From Eubacteriales bacterium (GTDB lineage: Bacteria > Bacillota > Clostridia > Oscillospirales > Oscillospiraceae), in assembly GCA_030539285.1 (NCBI GenBank), contig JAUNSH010000025.1, positions 1 through 40,377 on the forward strand: a DNA stretch of 40,377 nucleotides. Reading direction: 5' to 3'. Every line of letters begins with the position of its first letter. Position 1 is the first letter of the stretch. Under the pieces are notes generated by a model. It did not search any database and was not told the DNA's origin. It worked only from the letters and a program-made list of their open reading frames with translations. Shown here piece after piece: positions 14,835 to 23,816 of this stretch. The position numbers and the translations under genes are program-made.

Positions 14835-15914
14835 TTAGTACTCCACAGAGCCGTCCGCAGGGAGAATGGCGATGTAGGTATTGCCAACGCCGATCTGCAG
14901 CTCCTGCCCATCCTCCATGAAGAAGTTGAAGGGTTCTCTCTCACCGGCGCAGGTCCAGGTAATGGGGATCAGCTTGCCGCCGCACGCGTAGAAGCCGGTG
15001 CCGCCGGCATCAAAGTCGGCGTAGTGGTACAGCCCCTCGTTGGTCACGTCGGCGGACAGGATCAGCACATTGGTGAAGGCCTCGGTCTCCCCGGAGATCT
15101 GGTCCTGCATGATCTTGCCGTACTGCTTCCAGGCATACTTGCCCAGCTCCTCGTCATAGACCATGATCGTGTCCTTCTTGGCCTGCTTGTAATTCAGGTG
15201 GATGGTGATCTCCGCGGCATCCTCACCGCCCGCAGGCACACCATCCTCGGTAAAGCGGAAGCCGTAGTCCCGCTCCAGGCTCATTGCGTAGCCCGCGAAC
15301 TCGGCGTACTCCTTCAAGCCGGAGCCGATGCTGAACAGGCTGTTCTCCAGGGAGCGGTTATATGTCTTGTCCCGGTAGGAGGTGGTGACATTCTGCATCA
15401 CGTCCCAGTTTTCCACGTTAAAGTTCTCGATATTCCGCTCCAGCGCGTCCTTCAGCGCAGTGTTGGAACCGCCGGCATGGGCCACGATCAGGCCATAGTG
15501 CTGGGCCAGGTCGTTGAAAATGGGCCGGGTGGAACGCATGGAGCCAATGGCCTCCACATCCTCGATGTTGCTGTACAGCGCCAGACAGCGAACGATGTTG
15601 TTCATGTTGACATAGGTCTCAAAGACCACATCCGCCTTGCACAGATTCACGTGGGGCAGATTCTCCTGCATGTTGCTGATGGTGCAGGCAAAGAGCCGGT
15701 CGGTGTAAGGCTCATCAATGATCTCACCGTTCAGGGGGTTGCGATAGACGGGAGGTTCGGTGGCTTCCGTGGTGGGCTCGGTGGTGGGTTCCTCAATGGT
15801 CTCCGCCACAGTGGGAGCCGGCTGGGTGGCTTCCGCCTTGGGCGCTTCCGCCTTTCCGCCGCAGCCACAAAGCATCAGTGTCAGCGCAAGCATCATTGCA
15901 ATGATTCGTTTCAT
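14835..15914 (-). CDS. DUF3048 (YerB-like) lipoprotein
   Basis: This 359-aa surface lipoprotein has a signal peptide ending in the lipobox LMLCGCGG (Cys about residue 17), then a Thr/Pro/Glu-rich linker to about residue 57 that would span the wall. The DUF3048 region follows, with YTDRLFACTISNM, ADVVFETYVNMNNIVRCLALY and IGSMRSTRPIFNDLAQ, which match YerB-type proteins. Its biochemical role is not established. ATG 15914 is chosen for AAAGGA 8-9 bases upstream over the ATG at 15923. It sits 68 bases downstream of the solute-binding protein gene on the same strand and may be co-transcribed; a hairpin terminator follows. Confidence 0.85.
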   Translation of the reverse strand: MKRIIAMMLALTLMLCGCGGKAEAPKAEATQPAPTVAETIEEPTTEPTTEATEPPVYRNPLNGEIIDEPYTDRLFACTISNMQENLPHVNLCKADVVFETYVNMNNIVRCLALYSNIEDVEAIGSMRSTRPIFNDLAQHYGLIVAHAGGSNTALKDALERNIENFNVENWDVMQNVTTSYRDKTYNRSLENSLFSIGSGLKEYAEFAGYAMSLERDYGFRFTEDGVPAGGEDAAEITIHLNYKQAKKDTIMVYDEELGKYAWKQYGKIMQDQISGETEAFTNVLILSADVTNEGLYHYADFDAGGTGFYACGGKLIPITWTCAGEREPFNFFMEDGQELQIGVGNTYIAILPADGSVEY

Positions 15915-15982
15915 ACTTCTCATCCTTTCAGGTTTTCCGTAATATTATGGTAAATTGTCCGCAGTACAGACAGTTTATCGCG

Positions 15983-17587
15983 TTATTCTTCCCCGGTTTC
16001 CTCAATGTAGATATCCTCCATGCTCTTGCCCATGGAGTAATAGAACACGTTGTCCCGGGAGGGGTTCAGGTCCGGCAGCAGGCCACGGTGGGCGTAGACA
16101 TTATAGTAGCCGAACATCAGGGGGATGATCCGGCCATCCTCCGCCAGCTTCTGATAGAAGTTGTAGAAATTGCCGGTATCCTCCAGGGCTTTCAGGCACA
16201 TGTTGTATAGGATCTCGTTGGAAAGGCCGCCCCAGCCCATTTCGCCGTAGGGGCGGAAGAATTCCGTCAGATCCATGTCCGGGCTGAGCCGGGTCATACC
16301 CAGATAGATATCGTAGCTGCCCGCCACGATGATATTTTTAAACGTGGTGCCGCTGGCTTCCAGCGTGGTACAGGGCAGGCCCAGGTCTGTCAGCGTGCTG
16401 GCGATCTCCCGGGCGATCCGGGTGCGGGCAGAGTCATCGGAGTTCACCAGCAGCCGCATCTCCTTATCCTTTCCATCCTTCTGGGGGATCCGGTAGCTGG
16501 ACAGCCTGTCGATAAACTTCATGGGATCATAGGCGTACTTAGACGCCAGACTCTTGTTATAGTAAGAGACGGAAGGCGAGCATGGCAGGGTCACCGCGTC
16601 CACCAGGCCGTTGTAGGCGGATTCCGCCAGGGTCTCCCGGTCGATGCCATAGGTCAGGAAGGTCCGCAGGGTGCCGTCGTCAAAATGCTCCGAGTAGAGA
16701 ATGTTGCAGCCGATGTAGAGCATATACCCGCTCTCGATCTCCCACAGCTCGTAGTCGCAGCGGTATTCGGCAAAGGAGTCGCTCATAGGATTGGTGCACA
16801 CCACGCTGACGGAATTCTCGCCGTTAAACTGGAACGCGTCACGGACCTCTGCCGTGCTGCTCACCGCCACCAGATCAATGGTCTGGTCCCGGGCGGGGAT
16901 CTTCAGCGCGCCGCACCACCAGTTGGGGTCCCGCTGCAAAACAGCGCCGCTGCTGGTCTCCACGAATACGTAGGGACCGCTGCCGATGGGAATTTCCCCC
17001 GGGGCGGTTTTGTCCACATCGGAAGCCTTGACAATGGGCACGTCCAGCAGCAGGGGCAGGTTCTGGAAATCCGTGTCCGTCTGGAACAGGATGCCCCCGT
17101 CCTCCGTAGCCTCCACGTCCAGCAGGTGCTTATAGAAGCGGTACTTGTAGTAGTCGTTCTCCATGGCCCTCTGGTAGGTAGCCACCACATCCGCGGCGGT
17201 GACCTTGGTGCCATCGGAGAAGGTAGCCCCCTCCTCCAGATAAAAGGTCCAGTTCCGGTTGTTGGTGGAGACCTTATAGCTGGCGCAGAGAATGGGCGTC
17301 ACGTTTTTATCGTTGTCAACAGCGAACAGGCCCTGATACATCAGGGACATCAGCACCCGGTTGGTGTAGTCGCTGCCGAAAACGGGATTCAGGGACCGGC
17401 CCGGGTAGTAGGCCAGCACCAGATTCTGGGCGTCCTCCTCTTCCTCGGCTTCCGTAGGCTCCTCGCCCTCCATCAGAATGGCGTCACCGGTGGCTACATA
17501 GCCGGAATTGTCAATTTCCCGGGAGCAGCCGGACAGCAGCGCCATGAGCATCCCCAGCGCCAGCAGAAAGCAGATCAGTCTTTTCAT
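15983..17587 (-). CDS. Family 5 (peptide/nickel-type) ABC substrate-binding lipoprotein
   Basis: The 534-aa protein has a lipoprotein signal (LLSGCSREID, Cys about residue 21) and the family 5 extracellular fold of DppA/OppA. Supporting segments are LVLAYYPGRSLNPVFGSDYTNRVLMSLMYQGLF, FYLEEGATFSDGTKVTAADVVATYQRA (the family signature), GSGPYVFVE and LTYGIDRETLAESAYNG. An acidic Glu-rich linker follows the lipid anchor. No permease or ATPase gene is nearby, so it is an orphan receptor or serves a system elsewhere. ATG 17587 has AAGGAGG upstream and overlaps the pgeF stop (ATGA), so the two are translationally coupled. Confidence 0.88.
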   Translation of the reverse strand: MKRLICFLLALGMLMALLSGCSREIDNSGYVATGDAILMEGEEPTEAEEEEDAQNLVLAYYPGRSLNPVFGSDYTNRVLMSLMYQGLFAVDNDKNVTPILCASYKVSTNNRNWTFYLEEGATFSDGTKVTAADVVATYQRAMENDYYKYRFYKHLLDVEATEDGGILFQTDTDFQNLPLLLDVPIVKASDVDKTAPGEIPIGSGPYVFVETSSGAVLQRDPNWWCGALKIPARDQTIDLVAVSSTAEVRDAFQFNGENSVSVVCTNPMSDSFAEYRCDYELWEIESGYMLYIGCNILYSEHFDDGTLRTFLTYGIDRETLAESAYNGLVDAVTLPCSPSVSYYNKSLASKYAYDPMKFIDRLSSYRIPQKDGKDKEMRLLVNSDDSARTRIAREIASTLTDLGLPCTTLEASGTTFKNIIVAGSYDIYLGMTRLSPDMDLTEFFRPYGEMGWGGLSNEILYNMCLKALEDTGNFYNFYQKLAEDGRIIPLMFGYYNVYAHRGLLPDLNPSRDNVFYYSMGKSMEDIYIEETGEE

Positions 17588-18381
17588 CGGCAAACCTCCT
17601 TGCAGCAGATGACCGCGCCCTGAGAGCCGCGCTCTCCGCGGCTGGCCCGGTGGGACCAGAAACGGTCACACTGGCAGTAGGTGCATACGCCGCTGATTTC
17701 AATGCTTTGTACCCCCGCACGGCGCAGAGCCAGAGCGTTGATGCCTTTTAAGTCCAGATAATACTTTTCGCCCCGGCGCTCCACAAAGGATTCCGCCTCG
17801 GGGCCGTAGGCCTCCACCATGGCGGCGGGTACATCGCCGTCAGTTTCAAAATGGCACTGGGCAATGTTGGGGCCGATGGCGGCGCAGATGTTTTCCGGCT
17901 TGCAGCCAAAATTTCTCACCATGGCTTCCACAGTCTTCACGCCGATGCTCTGGGCCGTGCCCCGCCAACCCGCGTGGGCCGCGCCCACCGCCCCGGTGAC
18001 AGGGTCATGGAACAGCAGCGGCGTGCAGTCGGCGGTAAATACCAGCAGGGTCACCCCGGGGGTACCCGTCACCAGCGCGTCGCACTCCGGGTAGTCCCGG
18101 TGGCAGAACCCGGCGCAGTCTTTTTCCGTCACCACCCGGACAATATCGGAGTGGGTCTGCCGGGTCATCACCAGCTTTTCCGGGTCAAAGCCCACGGCTG
18201 CCCCAAGGCGGCGGAGATTTTCCTCCACGTTTTCCATGGTGTCACCCCGGCCAAAGGCCAAATTGAGGCTCCACTGGCTGCCCTCACTGACGCCGCCATA
18301 GCGGGTGGTGAAGCCGTGGGGAACGGAGATGCCCTCGGCGGTCAAATATTCCAATGTACCTTTTCTCTTTGTAATGATCAT
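17584..18381 (-). CDS. pgeF: PgeF/YfiH family protein (polyphenol oxidase-like, peptidoglycan editing)
   Basis: The family was first described as laccase-like; E. coli PgeF (YfiH) is known to keep Ser out of the muropeptide stem, and related proteins act as purine nucleosidases. The 265-aa protein has the full motif set: GFTTRYGGVSEG, TRQTHSDIV, LVFTADCTPLLFHDPV, GAAHAGWRGT, CAAIGPNIAQCHFE and a C-terminal CTYCQCDRFWSHR. The His and Cys residues form the metal site of the family. It leads a coupled pair with the solute-binding lipoprotein (ATGA overlap), an unusual pairing that may link cell wall turnover with peptide capture; this is inference. Confidence 0.9.
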   Translation of the reverse strand: MIITKRKGTLEYLTAEGISVPHGFTTRYGGVSEGSQWSLNLAFGRGDTMENVEENLRRLGAAVGFDPEKLVMTRQTHSDIVRVVTEKDCAGFCHRDYPECDALVTGTPGVTLLVFTADCTPLLFHDPVTGAVGAAHAGWRGTAQSIGVKTVEAMVRNFGCKPENICAAIGPNIAQCHFETDGDVPAAMVEAYGPEAESFVERRGEKYYLDLKGINALALRRAGVQSIEISGVCTYCQCDRFWSHRASRGERGSQGAVICCKEVCR

Positions 18382-18397
18382 ATTGAATGAATAATAC

Positions 18398-18507
18398 CGT
18401 AGGGGCCGATGCCCACATCGGCCCTGCGGCAGCGCAAAGCAATTCCCACATTCTTCCGGCGAAAACGCGTTACGTACGGAAGGGGCGATGTGGGCATCGC
18501 CCCCTAC
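18398..18507. repeat. Inverted-repeat element, GTAGGGGC family, copy E
   Basis: The ends are inverted (CGTAGGGGC at the left, GCCCCCTAC at the right). The left end holds GGCCGATG/CATCGGCC around CCCA and the right end GGGGCGATG/CATCGCCCC around TGGG. The layout is the same as the copy at 13353 but with different core sequence. It lies between pgeF and secA. Confidence 0.75.
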
Positions 18508-18517
18508 AGCTGTCTAT

Positions 18518-21274
18518 TTAGTCGGCTAATTTGTCCTTCTGCATACAGCACTTCTTATATTTCTTACCGCTGCCGCAGGGGCAGGGGTCGTTGGGGCCGA
18601 CCTTTTTCCCGGCGGTGCGGACGGGCTGCTTCTTGACCGTGGCTGCCGCAGCCCCGGCGGTGCCGGTCTCCTTGGCGACCTTCTCCCGCTTGACCTCCTG
18701 GTTGGTCCGCAGCTGGACAAGGAACATCCGGCGGATGGTTTCCTCCTTGATAGCCCGGATCATGGCCTCGAACATCTGGTAGCCCTCTTCCTTGTAGGCC
18801 ACCACCGGGTCATGCTGGCCGTAGGCCCGCAGGCCGATGCCCTGTTTCAGGTCGTCCATGGCATCGATGTTGTCCATCCAGTATTCGTCTACCACCCGGA
18901 GCATGACCACCCGCTCCAGCTCCCGCATGATGGCGGGGGTGTAGGCGACTTCCTTGGCTTCATAGGTACGCTGGGCGATTTCGAAGACGGTATCAGAAAT
19001 TTCCCCCCCGCTCTTGCCGAGGAGCTGATTGCTCCTGCCGGACAGGGTGCCCTTGGCAAAGTAGACGCCCTCCATGATGGCAGCCAGACGGTGGAGGCCC
19101 CCCTCGTCCGCCACGCCGCCGTTATCGGCAAAGGCATCGGTCACAGCGGAGCCGACCACATCCCGGAGCATGGTCATCATGTTCTCCCGCAGGTCCTCGC
19201 CGTCCAGCACCTTCTGCCGCTGGGCGTAGATGACCTCACGCTGGGTGTTCATCACGTCGTCATATTCCAGAACGCTCTTTCTGGCCCGGAAGTTCCGGGA
19301 TTCCACGTTTTTCTGGGCGTTTTCCACGGCACCCGACAGAATTTTCGCGTCAATGGGGGTATCCTCGTCCAGACCCAGGGAATCCATCATGCCCATGACC
19401 TTGTCGGTGGCGAACAGCCGCATCAGGTCGTCCTGAAGGCTCAGGTAGAACCGGCTCTCACCGGGGTCGCCCTGACGGCCGGAACGGCCCCGCAGCTGAT
19501 TGTCGATCCGGCGGGATTCGTGGCGCTCGGTGCCGATGATGAACAGGCCGCCAGCGGCGCGAACCTTGTCGGCTTCATCCGCAATGGATGCCTTGTACTT
19601 TTTCAGCAGCTCTTTGTACTGCTCACGGACTGCCAGAATTTCGGGATTCTCCGTCTCTGCGTGGGAATCGGCTTCCCGGAGAAGCTCTTCGGGCAGGTCG
19701 GTTTTCGCCAGCTCGGCCTTGGCAAGGAATTCCGCGTTGCCGCCCAGCATGATGTCCGTACCACGGCCAGCCATGTTGGTGGCGATGGTCACCGCCCCGA
19801 ATTTACCGGCCTGGGCCACGATCTGGGCCTCCTGCTCATGGTGCTTGGCGTTCAGCACGTTGTGGGGGATGCCCTCCCGCTTGAGCATTTTGCTGAGCAG
19901 CTCACTCTTTTCAATGGAAATGGTGCCCACCAGCACAGGCTGTCCCTTGGCGTGGCACTCCTTCACCTGCTCCACGATGGCCCGGTACTTACCATTCTCG
20001 GTCTTGTAAACCACGTCGGTGTGGTCAACGCGGATGACGGGCTTGTTGGTGGGAATTTCCACCACATCCAGGGCATAAATGGCTCCAAATTCTTCTTCCT
20101 CCGTCAGGGCGGTACCGGTCATGCCGGAGAGCTTGTCATAGAGACGGAAGAAATTCTGGAAGGTGATGGTCGCCAGAGTCTTACTCTCGCTGGCCACCCG
20201 GACGCCCTCCTTGGCCTCGATGGCCTGATGCAGGCCCTCGTTGTAGCGGCGTCCATACATGAGCCGTCCGGTGAACTCATCGACGATGATAATTTCGCCG
20301 TCCTTCACCACGTAGTCGATGTCCTTTTTCATCAGGCCCCGGGCCTTCATGGCCTGGTTGATGTGGTGAGACAATGTGGTGTTCTCCGCGTCCGCCAGAT
20401 TGTCCACGCCGAAGAATTTTTCGGCCTTGGCGATGCCGGAGGCGGTCAGGGACACGGTGCGGGACTTTTCGTCCACAAAGTAGTCGCAGTCGTAGTCGTC
20501 GTGAACTTCCTTGTCCTCGGTCTTGGCAAAGACCTGCTTGCGCAGGGTGGACACAAAGCGGTCCGCCATTTCGTAAAGCTGGGAGGAATCCTCGCCCTTT
20601 CCGGAGATGATGAGGGGGGTCCGGGCTTCATCGATCAAAATGGAGTCCACCTCGTCCACGATGGCAAAGGCGTGGCCCCGCTGGACCAGCTCCTGCTTGT
20701 AGATGGCCATGTTGTCCCGGAGGTAGTCAAAGCCCAGCTCGTTATTGGTGCAGTATGTAATGTCGGCGGCGTAGGCAGCCCGGCGCTCTGCCGGGGACAT
20801 GCCGGGGATCACCAGACCGATGGTCAGGCCCATGTAGCGGTAGACCTTACCCATCCACTCGGACTGGTATTTCGCCAGATAGTCGTTGACGGTGACCACA
20901 TGGACGCCCCGTCCGTTCAGGGCGTTCAAGTAGCAGGGCAGAATGGCGACCAGGGTCTTACCTTCACCGGTCTTCATTTCGGCGATGCGCCCCTGATGGA
21001 GCACAATGCCGCCGATGAGCTGGACGGGGTAGGGCCGCATACCCAGCACCCGGTCGGCAGCCTCCCGGATGGCGGCAAAGGCCTCAGGCAGCAGGTCATC
21101 CAGCGTCTCACCATTTTCCAGCCGCTGCTTGAATTCGGCGGTCTTGCCCCGCAGCTCTTCCTCGCTGAGGGCCTTGTAAGGCTCCTCCAGTGCCAGAATT
21201 TTATCCACCGTGGGCTGGATCTTTTTCAGCTCCCGCTGGGAGCGGGTGCCGAACAGCTTGTCAAAAAGTCCCAT
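18518..21274 (-). CDS. secA: Preprotein translocase ATPase SecA
   Basis: SecA drives export of unfolded proteins through SecYEG. The 918-aa protein is complete: MGLFDKLFG start, DEAD motor with Walker A MKTGEGKT (about residues 100-107) and [16 protein letters not shown], the preprotein cross-linking domain, the second motor half with [10 protein letters not shown] and [21 protein letters not shown], the helical scaffold, and a C-terminal zinc-binding tail [13 protein letters not shown] that binds SecB or ribosomes. The linker before the tail is Ala/Lys-rich. GAAGGAG stands 8 bases before the ATG. In many Firmicutes prfB follows secA; here a repeat element and pgeF follow. Confidence 0.98.
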   Translation of the reverse strand: MGLFDKLFGTRSQRELKKIQPTVDKILALEEPYKALSEEELRGKTAEFKQRLENGETLDDLLPEAFAAIREAADRVLGMRPYPVQLIGGIVLHQGRIAEMKTGEGKTLVAILPCYLNALNGRGVHVVTVNDYLAKYQSEWMGKVYRYMGLTIGLVIPGMSPAERRAAYAADITYCTNNELGFDYLRDNMAIYKQELVQRGHAFAIVDEVDSILIDEARTPLIISGKGEDSSQLYEMADRFVSTLRKQVFAKTEDKEVHDDYDCDYFVDEKSRTVSLTASGIAKAEKFFGVDNLADAENTTLSHHINQAMKARGLMKKDIDYVVKDGEIIIVDEFTGRLMYGRRYNEGLHQAIEAKEGVRVASESKTLATITFQNFFRLYDKLSGMTGTALTEEEEFGAIYALDVVEIPTNKPVIRVDHTDVVYKTENGKYRAIVEQVKECHAKGQPVLVGTISIEKSELLSKMLKREGIPHNVLNAKHHEQEAQIVAQAGKFGAVTIATNMAGRGTDIMLGGNAEFLAKAELAKTDLPEELLREADSHAETENPEILAVREQYKELLKKYKASIADEADKVRAAGGLFIIGTERHESRRIDNQLRGRSGRQGDPGESRFYLSLQDDLMRLFATDKVMGMMDSLGLDEDTPIDAKILSGAVENAQKNVESRNFRARKSVLEYDDVMNTQREVIYAQRQKVLDGEDLRENMMTMLRDVVGSAVTDAFADNGGVADEGGLHRLAAIMEGVYFAKGTLSGRSNQLLGKSGGEISDTVFEIAQRTYEAKEVAYTPAIMRELERVVMLRVVDEYWMDNIDAMDDLKQGIGLRAYGQHDPVVAYKEEGYQMFEAMIRAIKEETIRRMFLVQLRTNQEVKREKVAKETGTAGAAAATVKKQPVRTAGKKVGPNDPCPCGSGKKYKKCCMQKDKLAD

Positions 21275-21474
21275 GGAAATCTCCTTCGTAAAAAGTTGAA
21301 AGTTGATAGTTGAAAGTGGAAAGTTATGGAATCCCCTGCCTGTCCGCTTCCATCCGTCAACGCAGTGTTCGTGTCAGGTTCGTCCGAAGCAAAACCAATT
21401 TGGGGTATTATACCACAGCTTTGATGAGAAGAAAAGTCGAAATTGTGAACAATTTTCCCGTGAAATCCCGAAAT
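21275..21474. repeat. Spacer with GTTGAAAGT microrepeats upstream of secA
   Basis: Bases 21294-21326 are an array of AGTTGAAAGT, TTGATAGTTG and AAAGTGGAAAG words, the same as those at 14-32 and (inverted) 90-112. The rest is AT-rich and would have to hold the secA promoter; I could not identify boxes with confidence. Confidence 0.5.
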
Positions 21475-22629
21475 TTATCGTACAGTTGCAAAAAAGGCGG
21501 TGATTTCCTTCTGATTCGCCTGCACCCGGCCCTGCTGGAAGGCGGGCTTGCCGCCGCCCCGGCCATTGAGGGCCGCCGTCATTTCCTTACACATGGGGCG
21601 CAGATCGCCCTCCCAGGCGGCAAGACAGAAGCCGTAGCCCTCGGCATCGCTGCCGCTGAACACCGCCGCCCAGCCACCGCAATGGCCCGCGATGGCATCC
21701 GCCAGCTCCCGCAATCCCGTGCCATCCAGTCCATCTTCAAAGTGGAGTACATTCCCGGCATTTTCATATCCGGCGGCAGTCTGGGCAAACAGCTTCCTCT
21801 GGAAACCTGTCAGCTGGAATTTGAGAGCCGCGAGCTGATCGTTCATCCGCCGGGCCGCCGCCCCCGTCTCAAAAATCTTGGCGGAAAAGGCCTGAGATAC
21901 CAGCTTATTCTGGGCGTAAGTCTCGTTCAGGATCTTCATGGCCTGACCGCCGCATGCCATTTCCATCCGGGTGCCGCCCCGGAAATTCACCGCCGAAAAC
22001 AGCTTGATAACGCCGATCTCTCCCGTGGTACTGACGTGAGTGCCGCAGCAGGCGCAGCAGTCAAAGCCGGGAACCTCCACGATCCGCACGGGCCATGGCA
22101 GGGCCTTTTTCGTCCGATAATGGACGTTGGGCAGTTCTTCCTCCGAGGGATACCAGATGCGCAGCGGAAGGTTACTCCACACCGCGCCGTTGGCTTCCGC
22201 TTCGATCTCCGCCAAAGCATCCTCGGGAATCACGCCGTCAAAGTCGATGGTAATGACGTCGGAACCCATATGAAAGCCGGTGTTGTGATAGCCATAGCGG
22301 CGGTGGATGATGCCGGAGACGATGTGCTCGCCGCTGTGCTGCTGCATCCGGGCAAAGCGGGTTTCCCAGTCAATGTGTCCTTCCACCGCCTGACCCGGCT
22401 CAAGGGGCTTGTCGCACAGGTGCACCACCGTTTCACCCCGCTCCCGGGTGTCCAGCACCCGGACGCCGCCTAAAACGCCCGTATCCGCCGCCTGTCCGCC
22501 GCCCTCAGGATAAAAGGCCGTGGCATCCAAAACCACCTCATAACCCGTTTCCGTGGGGGTACAGGTCAGAACCTCCGCGGTAAATTCTTTCCGGTGGGGA
22601 TCCTCATAATATAATTTCCGGGTCTGCAT
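21475..22629 (-). CDS. AlaX-type alanyl-tRNA editing protein with DHHA1-like tail
   Basis: This free-standing editing enzyme hydrolyses tRNA(Ala) wrongly charged with Ser or Gly. At 384 aa it is the long form: an N-terminal barrel-like part with TAFYPEGGGQAADTG, then the second-additional domain with the metal ligands HSGEH (about residue 100) and CCGTH (about 185), then a C-terminal coiled and DHHA1-like part with FSGSDAEGYGF and ALNGRGGGKPAFQQGR, as in alanyl-tRNA synthetase. ATG 22629 follows AGGGAGG; the in-frame extension to 22782 runs through a repeat element and was rejected. Confidence 0.9.
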   Translation of the reverse strand: MQTRKLYYEDPHRKEFTAEVLTCTPTETGYEVVLDATAFYPEGGGQAADTGVLGGVRVLDTRERGETVVHLCDKPLEPGQAVEGHIDWETRFARMQQHSGEHIVSGIIHRRYGYHNTGFHMGSDVITIDFDGVIPEDALAEIEAEANGAVWSNLPLRIWYPSEEELPNVHYRTKKALPWPVRIVEVPGFDCCACCGTHVSTTGEIGVIKLFSAVNFRGGTRMEMACGGQAMKILNETYAQNKLVSQAFSAKIFETGAAARRMNDQLAALKFQLTGFQRKLFAQTAAGYENAGNVLHFEDGLDGTGLRELADAIAGHCGGWAAVFSGSDAEGYGFCLAAWEGDLRPMCKEMTAALNGRGGGKPAFQQGRVQANQKEITAFFATVR

Positions 22630-22656
22630 TTTTTGCCTCCCTGATAATGAAGCGAT

Positions 22657-22846
22657 AAATTGGAATTTGCTACACCGTAGGGCGGGGTCATGACCCCGCC
22701 GATCCGGTTTCGATTTTATGCAACCTTCGGTGAATGGTATTGGTAAGTTGACCTCCATGCGTTCCCCGTTGAACAAAAGCATAACAAATACCCAACGTGG
22801 TCGGCGGGGTCATGACCCCGCCCTACGCATTGGTAAATTCCAATTC
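22657..22846. repeat. Nested palindrome, CGTAGGG family with AAATTGGAATTT arms, copy B
   Basis: Outer arms AAATTGGAATTT (22657-22668) and AAATTCCAATT (22835-22845) enclose inverted ends CGTAGGGC and GCCCTACG, each with the GGCGGGGTCA/TGACCCCGCC core. The loop of about 100 bases is noncoding. This copy joins the outer arms of the 2417 element to the cores of the 13353 element. Confidence 0.8.
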
Positions 22847-22953
22847 ATCTTTCGATCTATTACATGAATTTTTATTATATCATGGAGCCGTGCAAAAAGC
22901 AACGTTCTCAGCAGTTTACATAATACTATTTTCAATTTTTCAGGAATTTTTCT

Positions 22954-22981
22954 TTGCTTTTTCGCAATATTGTTGTAGAAT
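22954..22981 (+). promoter_or_regulatory. Promoter of the phospholipase-like operon
   Basis: TTGCTT (22954-22959) and TAGAAT (22976-22981) are 16 bases apart, about 50 bases upstream of the start at 23031. Confidence 0.5.
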
Positions 22982-23030
22982 AAGAAAGGCTCTGATGAAA
23001 CCATAAAATTGTCAAAATGAGGTGATGACT

Positions 23031-23798
23031 ATGCCCGCCAATTATGCCCACTACCGCTTCGGAAAACTGGCGCTCCCCACTCTGCCCGCCGAAGCCCGTC
23101 AGTGCATCGGCCGGTTCCGCCGGATGTACGACATCGGACTGCATGGGCCGGACATTTTGTTCTATTACAATCCCATTATGGATACCCCCGTGGGGCAGCT
23201 GGGTCACAGCTACCACACCTGGAGCGGCCAGAAGTTCTTCGAACAGGCCTGCAAACAGGCGGACTCCGAGGCCGCCCGGGCCTATCTCTACGGCCTGCTG
23301 GGCCACTACTGTCTGGATTCCCTGTGCCACCCCTATGTGAACCAGCTGGTGGACATCGGCGAGGTTCGGCACATCGGGCTGGAATCCCAGCTGGAACGGC
23401 GGCTGCTGGAAGCCGACGGAGAAGCTTCCCCCGCTACCTTCGATATGAGTAAGCGCCTGACGCTGACCCGGGGCGAGTGCATGACCGTGGCCCAATTCTA
23501 CCCGCCTGCCACCGGCGCCAATATCCACAGGAGCATGAAGCTCATGCGCTTCTGCGTCCACTTCCTGGCCAGCCCCAAGCGGGCACAGCGGGAAAAGCTG
23601 CTGGGGAGAGTCAAGCCGGAGCTGTGCGACATCCTTATCCCCGAGACAGAAAATGAAGAAATGTCCCTGTACGTTGACGAGCTGGTGACGCTGTACGGTC
23701 AGGCGCTGGAGCGCTACCCCCGGATGGTGGAGGAACTGATGGCGCACATGAAAGACGGTTCACCCTTGGGCGAGGACTTTGCCCCCACCTTTGGCTGA
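23031..23798 (+). CDS. Zinc-dependent phospholipase C-like protein
   Basis: The 255-aa protein matches the zinc-dependent phospholipase C family of Clostridia: MPANYAHYRFG start, GLHGPDILFYYNP, a GHSYHTW metal motif and YLYGLLGHYCLDSLCHPYVN, in which spaced His and Asp would hold zinc. There is no signal peptide, unlike secreted alpha-toxin-type enzymes, so it is probably cytosolic and its substrate is uncertain. ATG 23031 is chosen because TGAGGTGA precedes it; the GTG and ATG at 23022 and 23025 fall inside that site. It leads a plus-strand operon with the MFS carrier (18-base gap) and the membrane glycosyltransferase. Confidence 0.82.
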   Translation: MPANYAHYRFGKLALPTLPAEARQCIGRFRRMYDIGLHGPDILFYYNPIMDTPVGQLGHSYHTWSGQKFFEQACKQADSEAARAYLYGLLGHYCLDSLCHPYVNQLVDIGEVRHIGLESQLERRLLEADGEASPATFDMSKRLTLTRGECMTVAQFYPPATGANIHRSMKLMRFCVHFLASPKRAQREKLLGRVKPELCDILIPETENEEMSLYVDELVTLYGQALERYPRMVEELMAHMKDGSPLGEDFAPTFG

Positions 23799-23816
23799 TA
23801 GGAGAAAGACAAGAGC

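Noticed and set aside
14648..14944. 98-codon minus-strand frame over the gap leader
   Set aside because: It runs through a terminator hairpin and a promoter and has no family match.
18812..21313. 833-codon plus-strand open frame opposite secA
   Set aside because: Another antisense shadow; secA is complete on the minus strand and the plus frame has no ribosome site or family motif.
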